Assembly (NCBI GenBank): GCA_934120265.1
Contig: CAKOTU010000015.1
Coordinates: forward strand, 1 to 26,008
From: an uncultured Bacilli bacterium
Lineage (GTDB): Bacteria; Bacillota_I; Bacilli_A; RF39; UBA660
DNA: 26,008 nt
Direction: 5' to 3'
The translations under genes and the position numbers were made by a program. Position 1 is the first letter of the stretch. Each line of letters begins with the position of its first letter. The notes under the pieces were generated by a model that was not told the DNA's origin, made no database searches, and was given only the letters and a program-made list of their open reading frames with translations. This document shows positions 1 to 5,562 of this stretch, one piece after another.

Positions 1-1
1 T

Positions 2-457
2 ATGCAAAAGATGAAAGACAATGAGATTCAAATTCTTATTAGTACAACAGTAATAGAAGTAGGAATAGATGTTCCTACTTCAACAGTAATGGTTATTTTT
101 GATGCTTTTCGTTTTGGACTTTCTCAGTTACATCAATTACGTGGTAGAGTAGGAAGAAATAGTTTGCAGTCTTATTGCGTTTTGATTAGTAATGTAGAAA
201 AGGAAAGATTAAATATCTTAACTACTACTAATGATGGCTTTAAAATAAGTGAGGAAGATTTTAAATTGCGTGGTAGTGGTGATTTATTTGGCATTAGACA
301 AAGTGGCGATATGGTCTTTAAAATTGCCAATATTAAAAATGATTATAAGATGTTATTAATGGCTAAAGATGATAGTATGGAGTATTTGGAATCCAAAAAA
401 TATTTAGATAATAAAAATATTTTAGATATTGTCAACAAAATTTCTAATTTGGATTAA
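2..457 (+). CDS. recG: ATP-dependent DNA helicase RecG, C-terminal part (5' end outside window)
   Basis: RecG is a superfamily 2 helicase that remodels stalled replication forks and branch-migrates Holliday junctions. Only the last ~150 residues are here; the Met at position 2 is internal and the frame is open to the window edge. Visible are helicase motif V (STTVIEVGIDVP), motif VI with its arginine fingers (QLHQLRGRVGR) and, about 45 residues later, the RecG TRG-type wedge (FKLRGSGDLFGIRQSG), which separates RecG from Mfd and PriA. The family is ~680 residues, so roughly three quarters of the gene lies upstream. The gene ends in TAA, and a strong promoter for a separate small transcript begins 5 bases later. 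I see no recG terminator before it. Confidence 0.93.
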   Translation: MQKMKDNEIQILISTTVIEVGIDVPTSTVMVIFDAFRFGLSQLHQLRGRVGRNSLQSYCVLISNVEKERLNILTTTNDGFKISEEDFKLRGSGDLFGIRQSGDMVFKIANIKNDYKMLLMAKDDSMEYLESKKYLDNKNILDIVNKISNLD

Positions 458-461
458 GCTA

Positions 462-490
462 TTGACTTTTTTAAAAGTTCCATATATAAT
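462..490 (+). promoter_or_regulatory. SigA promoter of the candidate small RNA
   Basis: TTGACT (462-467), 17-base spacer, TATAAT (485-490). The predicted transcription start is near 497, just before the first hairpin. No open reading frame follows before the terminator at 571-600, so the promoter appears dedicated to a non-coding transcript. Confidence 0.8.
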
Positions 491-496
491 TTAAAT

Positions 497-600
497 AGCG
501 TAAGAATAGTGCTTACGCTATGAATACTTTTATATTACGTAACATAGAAGTATTCAACAAACCCCCTGAAATCCTAGTCGAGAGACTAGGATATTTTTGT
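497..600 (+). ncRNA. Candidate small regulatory RNA, three hairpins with C-rich single-stranded loop
   Basis: Between a consensus promoter and an intrinsic terminator lie about 100 nt without a coding frame. Hairpin 1: 496-504 pairs perfectly with 512-520 (9 bp, 7-nt loop). Hairpin 2: 522-529 pairs with 548-555 (8 bp) and encloses the palindrome TTACGTAA at 535-542. Hairpin 3 is the terminator: 571-579 pairs with 584-592 around a GAGA tetraloop, followed by a T-tract. The unpaired linker 556-570 contains ACCCCCTG, complementary to G-rich ribosome-binding sites; exposed C-rich loops are a known trait of Firmicutes sRNAs such as the Staphylococcus Rsa RNAs. I do not recognise it as a member of a named RNA family. 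It might instead be a leader of the downstream gene, but the terminator and that gene's own -10 argue against this. Confidence 0.68.
571..600 (+). terminator. Rho-independent terminator of the small RNA
   Basis: Perfect 9-bp stem ATCCTAGTC/GACTAGGAT with GNRA-type loop GAGA, followed by ATTTTTGTTT. It also insulates the following GGDEF gene from upstream transcription. Confidence 0.85.
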
Positions 601-631
601 TTAATATTGTATATGAATATCAACAAGTTAG

Positions 632-640
632 TGTTATAAT
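632..640 (+). promoter_or_regulatory. Extended -10 promoter of the GGDEF gene
   Basis: TGTTATAAT (632-640) is an extended -10 element (TGnTATAAT). No good -35 lies 16-18 bases upstream. The predicted start near 647 gives a ~40-nt leader containing a small hairpin (650-654 with 658-662) and the ribosome-binding site GGGGTG at 674-679, which is G-rich rather than AGGAGG. Confidence 0.6.
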
Positions 641-686
641 TAATTTATGTTGTTTATAACAAATAGATTTATCGGGGTGCCAAAAA

Positions 687-1835
687 ATGCAGGTTTTAAG
701 TTATTATTTACAAACTAATTTATTTTGTATAATTTTATTACTAATGGTATTGGTAAAATTAAAAAACAGATCTAAATATTCAACCTTAGTTTTTAAAAAG
801 ATAATAAGACTTTCGATTGTTTTTTGTTTTATTGATATTATTTGTATTTTGTTTAGAGAAACAAGCTTTTTGTTATCACATTTAATTTTAATTATTTCTA
901 ATTCGCTATATTTATTATTTCCATTATTAATTGGATACTACTGGTCTAAATATGTTTACCTTTCTTTTGATGAACAAGTTCTAAATAACGTTAGAATAAA
1001 GATTATGATGGCATTACCTCTTGTTTTTGGAATATTTATGATGATATTAAATATTTTTGATGGAAAATTATTTTTTATAGATGAAAATAACATCTATAAC
1101 AGAGGCGAAATGTTTTATATATATGTTATTTTATCATGGTTGTACATAGTTATATCAACGATAAAATCTGTTAAAGTATATTTTAAAACAAATAATATTT
1201 ATAAAAAAGAAAAAATATTTCCATACTGTTTATTTATTGTTGCACCTATAGTTGCAAGTTTTATTCAAGGAATTTATTATGGAGTAACAATTATTCAAAT
1301 GGGATTTACTTTATCTATAGTCTTGGTATTTTTGTATTATCAAGATGAGCAAGTATCAATTGATAATTTGACAAAAACAAATAATAGAAATAAGTTTAAC
1401 GAATATATACAAAATAAATTTGATGATACAAAAGCAAATGATATAATTTCTTTAATGTTCATAGATTTAGATGATTTTAAAAAAGTAAATGATAAGTTTG
1501 GTCATTTAGCTGGTGATGAGGTATTGGTTTTGACGGCATCATTATTAAAAAAATCTTGTTCAGAGTTTAACAAAAATTTATTTTTAGCGCGATATGGTGG
1601 AGATGAATTTGTTATTGTGTCCTCTCTTGAGTTTGATGATATGAAAAAATTAGAAACTTTGATTTATCAAAATATTGATGAAGAGAATGAAAAAAGTAAT
1701 AGTACATATAAGATAAAAATAAGTATAGGTATTACATCTGATGTAAGGTCAAATTTCGAATCCGTTAATGGATTAATTAACAGGGCTGATACGCATATGT
1801 ATGAGATAAAATATAAGAAAAAATTTAATAAATAA
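687..1835 (+). CDS. Membrane-anchored diguanylate cyclase (GGDEF domain)
   Basis: Makes cyclic di-GMP from two GTP. Residues ~1-220 are very hydrophobic with about seven predicted membrane segments, a probable sensory module of unrecognised family. Residues ~225-382 are a GGDEF domain: LTKTNNRNKF at the start, metal/substrate segment FIDLDDFKKVNDKFGH (258-273), signature RYGGDEF with GGDEF at 304-308, ISIGIT, and a degenerate C-terminal ADTHMYEIK. The active-site residues look intact, so activity is likely. The usual RxxD inhibitory site before the signature reads NKNL here, so product feedback inhibition at that site should be absent. Start ATG 687 follows GGGGTG with 7-base spacing. Single-gene unit between terminators. 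No c-di-GMP riboswitch was recognised in the window. Confidence 0.88.
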   Translation: MQVLSYYLQTNLFCIILLLMVLVKLKNRSKYSTLVFKKIIRLSIVFCFIDIICILFRETSFLLSHLILIISNSLYLLFPLLIGYYWSKYVYLSFDEQVLNNVRIKIMMALPLVFGIFMMILNIFDGKLFFIDENNIYNRGEMFYIYVILSWLYIVISTIKSVKVYFKTNNIYKKEKIFPYCLFIVAPIVASFIQGIYYGVTIIQMGFTLSIVLVFLYYQDEQVSIDNLTKTNNRNKFNEYIQNKFDDTKANDIISLMFIDLDDFKKVNDKFGHLAGDEVLVLTASLLKKSCSEFNKNLFLARYGGDEFVIVSSLEFDDMKKLETLIYQNIDEENEKSNSTYKIKISIGITSDVRSNFESVNGLINRADTHMYEIKYKKKFNK

Positions 1836-1868
1836 GCTTAATCTATATAAAAAGTATAAGCTTTTTTT
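1834..1868. terminator. Terminator between the convergent GGDEF and WxL genes
   Basis: AAGCTTA (1834-1840) pairs with TAAGCTT (1857-1863), followed by TTTTTAT on the + strand. The - strand gene stops at 1867-1869 beside it. The T-tract is good only for + strand transcripts. Confidence 0.7.
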
Positions 1869-3732
1869 ATTCTTCTAAAATCCATGTGATTTCAGCTTTA
1901 TATTCTTTCTTATTTTCTAGATAATCTTTTAATTGAAATAATATTCCTTCATTTTCATTCCAACTAATATTTGTGATTTTAAGCGAACCACCATTGCTTT
2001 CTCCTGTATATACTAAAGTTGGAGTACTAGATAATACACTAACTTCACCTATATCATTAACATAAACAAGAGAGTCTTTTAGCGTTATCCCATCGTCAGA
2101 TTCTAAATCATGATTAATAGTTGCGTATAATCTCCAAGGAGAACTATTTACCCTAGAATCAGTAACTGTAATTATTAAATCATTTAGTCTAGGATAAAGA
2201 AGAGGGTTATCGCTTATAGAAGATAACTTAAATTCAAAATATTTAGTGACTGTATCTAGTGTTAGTTCACCACTATAAACAATTTCTACTGTTTTATTAT
2301 AATATAATACGGTGTCATAATTTTTAACTATGAATGATATAACAGTACCTACATCTAAAGTTTCTTGATAATCGTAACTAAAAACTCCTTCTTCGTTAGC
2401 TTTAACAATAGTACTTACATCATTATATTCAATTAAAATAGATGCATTAGGATCAGTTATACCACCCATATTTGTATCTTTATCTGTTATGGAATTTAAA
2501 CGTAAGGGTACAGTACCAATCGATAGTATTTTTTTATTGGGAAAATTAAAATTAGCTAAATCAGGAACTACCTTTAATTCTTCCTCAGTATAATTATTAG
2601 TACTTATAGTTGTTTTAGTACTACTAAATGTACCATTAATAGTAGATGAACCATTATTTTTATACCAAGAATATGTTGGTAGGTTATCTTTCGATATGTC
2701 ACCGGAATAAGGTATAACTTTATCAAACATGTTTATTCTTGAATATGAAAAAGAAAAGGGAATAGTTGCTGAAGTATTGAAGATGTTTGCTTTACTATTA
2801 TATAAAATAACTTTATTAGGGTTATTTAAATATAGACCGGAATTTGTTCCTTGAAATGAGATATTATAGTTATTGTCAGTTATGTTAGGATAATCATTTG
2901 TTATTATTAAAGATGAATTAGTATTTAAAGTGATTGTACCATAACTATACCATGTAGCGTAACTCCCACTGTAATTAGTTTTAATTATAGAAAGTAAAGC
3001 ATTTTCATCTATAACGGTTGTTTCTGTTCCATTTGTTCCGTATGCAAGTCCATTATATGTTGTTAGGTATAACGAAGCATTTTTAGAAATTGTAAATTTT
3101 AAATTAGTAACACCATAAAATAGTTCTCGTTTTTCACTTGTTATTTTAACGTTAGCATCTTTTAAAATAGTAAAAGATGGATTAGCATTACGGAACCAGA
3201 ATGTAGAGTTACCAGTTGATTTATGAGTAATAGTTGTATTACCACCAATTTCAATTTGATTGCATTCGGCAACTTCATTGCCAGTTGCGTAACTATCATC
3301 AATAGTTACATTAGCATTTATAAAACGAGTAAGACCGTAGGGATTAAAACTTATTTGTGGACCTTGATAAGTGATATTATTATATTCAACAGTAGTATTT
3401 TTATAGCCACTTGCATCAGGAACATATATTACCCCATAATAGTTATAACCTGTTATTTTTAAGTTTTTAACCGTTACATTGGTTATAGTAGGTGAGGAAA
3501 TATTTATGGTATCACCAGTTCCTAATTTTTTCTGATCATTGAATTCATAAGTAATATTATTATAAGTACCATCAATAACTATATTGTTTTTATTTTTTGA
3601 TATGGTTATACCACTTTCAAGAGTGATGTTATTTCCAAAATAGATATATGTGTAGGTATTATCTTTTTCTAATGCTTCTTTTAATTCGGATGCTGAGGTG
3701 ACAACCACGGTATTTTCGTTGATAATTGTCAT
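1867..3732 (-). CDS. WxL-domain surface protein with pectate-lyase-like beta-helix, no signal peptide
   Basis: Residues ~10-380 are Asn/Thr/Ile-rich with short repeating strands (ITKNVTVKNLKITG-type), the look of the pectate-lyase-like adhesive beta-helix found in Firmicutes surface proteins. Residues ~410-488 look like a bacterial Ig-like (Big_6-type) module. The last ~90 residues carry both WxL motifs: WRL at 533-535 and WIL at 617-619. WxL domains bind peptidoglycan on the outside of Gram-positive cells, so the protein should be an adhesin or wall protein. The start is firm: AAGGAGG stands 7-9 bases before ATG (complement of 3732). Yet the N-terminus (MTIINENTVVVTSASELKEA) is not a Sec signal, and there is no cell-wall sorting motif. 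Export route unknown; a non-secreted role cannot be excluded. It is a lone gene with no other WxL or DUF916 partner in the window. Confidence 0.75.
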   Translation of the reverse strand: MTIINENTVVVTSASELKEALEKDNTYTYIYFGNNITLESGITISKNKNNIVIDGTYNNITYEFNDQKKLGTGDTINISSPTITNVTVKNLKITGYNYYGVIYVPDASGYKNTTVEYNNITYQGPQISFNPYGLTRFINANVTIDDSYATGNEVAECNQIEIGGNTTITHKSTGNSTFWFRNANPSFTILKDANVKITSEKRELFYGVTNLKFTISKNASLYLTTYNGLAYGTNGTETTVIDENALLSIIKTNYSGSYATWYSYGTITLNTNSSLIITNDYPNITDNNYNISFQGTNSGLYLNNPNKVILYNSKANIFNTSATIPFSFSYSRINMFDKVIPYSGDISKDNLPTYSWYKNNGSSTINGTFSSTKTTISTNNYTEEELKVVPDLANFNFPNKKILSIGTVPLRLNSITDKDTNMGGITDPNASILIEYNDVSTIVKANEEGVFSYDYQETLDVGTVISFIVKNYDTVLYYNKTVEIVYSGELTLDTVTKYFEFKLSSISDNPLLYPRLNDLIITVTDSRVNSSPWRLYATINHDLESDDGITLKDSLVYVNDIGEVSVLSSTPTLVYTGESNGGSLKITNISWNENEGILFQLKDYLENKKEYKAEITWILEE

Positions 3733-3851
3733 ATAATTACCTCCTTACTATATTTTATTATGATAAGTAATTTACTAATAATTAAGATGTTACTATATGA
3801 ATAAAAATTTATTAGCTGTATATAATATAAATGTATATAAAAATATATTTT

Positions 3852-3878
3852 TTAGCACTTATATCTTGACAGTGCCAA
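3852..3878 (+). promoter_or_regulatory. CIRCE element (HrcA operator) of hsp20
   Basis: TTAGCACTT - 9 bases - CAGTGCCAA matches the CIRCE consensus TTAGCACTC-N9-GAGTGCTAA at 8/9 and 7/9 positions with exactly the right spacing. It overlaps the -35 hexamer (3866-3871), where bound HrcA repressor would block RNA polymerase. Confidence 0.8.
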
Positions 3879-3894
3879 ACAAAAGTGGTATTAT
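3866..3894 (+). promoter_or_regulatory. SigA promoter of hsp20
   Basis: TTGACA (3866-3871), 17-base spacer, TATTAT (3889-3894). Predicted start near 3901, immediately before a 7-bp hairpin. Confidence 0.8.
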
Positions 3895-3901
3895 TATATA
3901 C

Positions 3902-3969
3902 GTAAGGTGAGAGTACCTTACAGGTATTAAAATTATATATATGTGCTACCTATATGGTGTCAACACATA
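3902..3969 (+). other. Structured 5' leader of hsp20 mRNA
   Basis: The ~90-nt leader begins with a perfect hairpin GTAAGGT/ACCTTAC (3902-3908 with 3915-3921) right at the predicted transcript start. A second, weaker one, TATGTG/CACATA (3940-3945 with 3964-3969), encloses ACC/GGT. The ribosome-binding site (AAAGGAAG, ending 3980) lies outside both stems, so this does not look like a classical RNA thermometer. A 5'-terminal hairpin can protect mRNA from RNase J. Confidence 0.5.
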
Positions 3970-3989
3970 AAGAAAGGAAGTAGATTTGT

Positions 3990-4406
3990 ATGATGTTAGT
4001 ACCAAGAAATAATTTTGATTTGTTTGACGATATGTTTGGAGATCCATTTTTCACAAAACATGAAAATAAGATTATGAAGACAGATATTAAAGAGAGAAAA
4101 CATAGCTATGTTATTGATGTTGATTTACCAGGATTTGATAAAAAAGACATTAAGATAGATGTAACTGATGGATATTTAACTATTAATGCCAAAGTAAGTT
4201 CTGAAGATAAAGAAGATAAACATGAAAAATATGTTAGAAGAGAAAGATATTTTGGAGAATGTTCACGTAGTTTCTATGTTGGAGAAAATGTTGAATCTGA
4301 AAATATTAAAGCTTCATTTAAAAATGGTATCTTAAGTTTGGAAATTCCAAAGGTTGAAGAACAAGAAAAATTATCTGAAAAGAAGTATATTGAAATTAGT
4401 GACTAA
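3990..4406 (+). CDS. Small heat-shock protein, Hsp20 / alpha-crystallin family
   Basis: ATP-independent holdase chaperone that binds unfolding proteins in the cytoplasm. At 138 residues it has the usual bacterial length. The N-terminal stretch NFDLFDDMFGDPFF is typical of Firmicutes Hsp20. The alpha-crystallin domain runs from ~30 to ~125: YVIDVDLPGFDKKDIKI, the YLTINA strand, YVRRERYFGECSRSF, and the family hallmark A-x3-NGIL-x-LEIPK near residues 110-122. The start may be ATG 3990 or the next ATG at 3993; AAAGGAAG suits either. CIRCE plus a SigA promoter upstream indicates HrcA repression, the class I heat-shock regime usually seen for groE and dnaK. Monocistronic, with its own terminator. 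Confidence 0.93.
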   Translation: MMLVPRNNFDLFDDMFGDPFFTKHENKIMKTDIKERKHSYVIDVDLPGFDKKDIKIDVTDGYLTINAKVSSEDKEDKHEKYVRRERYFGECSRSFYVGENVESENIKASFKNGILSLEIPKVEEQEKLSEKKYIEISD

Positions 4407-4421
4407 GTAGTTAGTTTTAAT

Positions 4422-4450
4422 AGAGCAAGTTTAATACTTGTTCTTTTTTT
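4422..4450 (+). terminator. hsp20 terminator
   Basis: AGAGCAAGT (4422-4430) pairs with ACTTGTTCT (4436-4444, one G-T pair), then a T-tract. The final T's are shared with the -35 box of the next promoter (4449-4454). Confidence 0.85.
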
Positions 4451-4477
4451 GACATATTTAAAATTATGATATATAAT
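4449..4477 (+). promoter_or_regulatory. SigA promoter of the kinase-like gene
   Basis: TTGACA (4449-4454), 17-base spacer, TATAAT (4472-4477): a consensus promoter overlapping the preceding T-tract. The ribosome-binding site is GGGGGTT (4491-4497), directly before ATG 4501. Confidence 0.85.
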
Positions 4478-4500
4478 AGCCAGTAATTACGGGGGTTAAT

Positions 4501-5265
4501 ATGAGTAAATTAGTGTTGTATGATAATAAATTATTATTTGATAAAGAAATAAGATGTAAGTTATCTCATGAAATCGGAAGAGGATCAGAAGGTATTTGTT
4601 ATGAATATGATGATTTTGCATATAAAGTTCTTTTTGATAAAGGTATAATAAGTTGTATGAGTGGTATTTTAGATTATATGGAAGATCCAAGTCTAATACT
4701 TACTACTGCCGATATTAATTTACCTTCGTTTGCTTTCCCTGAAGAATTATATGTTGTAAAAAATTGGTTATTAGGCTATAAATCAAGATTGATAAAAGGT
4801 AATTTGTTTAGTGAAAAAGTATTTAATTCAATTGATGATTTAAAAAAAATAAATTTTAATGATTTAGCTAAAGCTTATAAAATAATGCTTCAAGATGTGG
4901 ATTTACTTTCTGAAGAAAAGATTAGAATATATGATTTATCTTTTAATTTGGCTTTTGATGGAAAAAGATTGATTGGATTTGATACTTGTGGTTATAAAAA
5001 GGCGGATTATAACATGAAAAAAGATAATAGGGATAGTGTATCATTTAATTCGACTTTTGACAGAAAAAAATCGACAGGGATTGATAATTGTGACTGTGAA
5101 AATGCAAATTATAATATAAAGAAAGCTAATAGGAAAAGCTTGGCTTTATCTATAGAAGAACCATTTTATATGATGAGTGATTATGAAATAGATTATTCTA
5201 TTAAAAATGATGATATAGATTCTTATTTAGAAGATGTTGATAAATATTTGCGATTGAAAAAATAG
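4501..5265 (+). CDS. Protein-kinase-fold-like protein of unknown function with internal duplication
   Basis: No named family recognised with certainty. Residues 21-45 resemble a kinase nucleotide loop and Lys strand (HEIGRGSEGICYEY ... FAYKVL). Residues 142-163 resemble the catalytic/metal part (IYDLSFNLAFDGKRLIGFD) but lack a clean HRD-type loop and DFG, so it may be a pseudokinase or a phosphotransferase-like protein. Residues 152-183 and 186-217 are a diverged tandem copy of each other (about 14 of 32 identical), duplicating the segment that would hold the metal-binding Asp; the second copy is charged and degenerate. No signal peptide or membrane segment. It shares a GGGG-type ribosome-binding site with the amidoligase genes and sigK. 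The assignment to the kinase fold is inference. Confidence 0.6.
   Translation: MSKLVLYDNKLLFDKEIRCKLSHEIGRGSEGICYEYDDFAYKVLFDKGIISCMSGILDYMEDPSLILTTADINLPSFAFPEELYVVKNWLLGYKSRLIKGNLFSEKVFNSIDDLKKINFNDLAKAYKIMLQDVDLLSEEKIRIYDLSFNLAFDGKRLIGFDTCGYKKADYNMKKDNRDSVSFNSTFDRKKSTGIDNCDCENANYNIKKANRKSLALSIEEPFYMMSDYEIDYSIKNDDIDSYLEDVDKYLRLKK
4954..5157 (+). repeat. Diverged 102-bp in-frame tandem duplication inside the kinase-like gene
   Basis: Unit 1 encodes the segment from F152, unit 2 the segment from F186, 34 codons apart. Shared residues include FD-K-----G-D-C----A-YN-KK-NR-S. DNA similarity is partial, so the duplication is old. Confidence 0.65.
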
Positions 5266-5281
5266 CATTAGCTATTTTTTT
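5257..5281 (+). terminator. Terminator of the kinase-like gene
   Basis: AAAAAATAGC (5257-5266) pairs with GCTATTTTTT (5271-5280) around ATTA. The gene's stop codon TAG lies inside the stem. Confidence 0.85.
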
Positions 5282-5305
5282 ATTTTGTAATATTATACTT
5301 TTTTG

Positions 5306-5335
5306 TTGACAAAAATAAGTTAAAAATTGTATAAT
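5306..5335 (+). promoter_or_regulatory. SigA promoter of pilin 1
   Basis: TTGACA (5306-5311), 18-base spacer, TATAAT (5330-5335) preceded directly by TTG. The two other pilin genes have the same arrangement (18-base spacer, TGTATAAT). A second possible -10, TATAAT at 5526-5531, has no good -35. Confidence 0.8.
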
Positions 5336-5341
5336 GAGCAT

Positions 5342-5562
5342 CTATGATGATAGTGATAGTTGATTATCTAATTATACTACGCTGTTAAATGAAAATATAA
5401 TGCAGATGTCTAGGATTTAATAGCTTGGGTTTCTTTTGTTTTTATAAGAAACAAATTATTGTAAAAATGCGTAAATATATTAAGAAATGCATTATGACTA
5501 GATGTTTATAATAAACGAAAAAGGGTATAATTAAGAATGTAAATTATAAGGAGGTAAGAATT
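5342..5562 (+). other. Long structured 5' leader of pilin 1 (~220 nt)
   Basis: From the predicted start near 5342 to ATG 5563 there is no convincing gene. Possible pairings: CATCTA (5339-5344) with TAGATG (5499-5504), ATAATGC (5397-5403) with GCATTAT (5489-5495), and inside it GTTTCTT (5429-5435) with AAGAAAC (5446-5452). This nested layout could be a cis-regulatory RNA. I do not recognise a c-di-GMP, purine, SAM or T-box consensus. No T-tract terminator is present, so control of translation or stability would be more likely than attenuation. The ribosome-binding site AAGGAGG (5547-5553) is outside these helices. Confidence 0.45.

Noticed and set aside
3223..3462. Plus-strand open frame inside the WxL gene
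   Set aside because: Overlaps a well-supported gene; no ribosome-binding site or recognisable domain.
5344..5388. 14-residue hydrophobic leader peptide (ATG ATG ... TAA) at the start of the pilin 1 leader
   Set aside because: It would be leaderless, without a ribosome-binding site, and is too short to support from one sequence.
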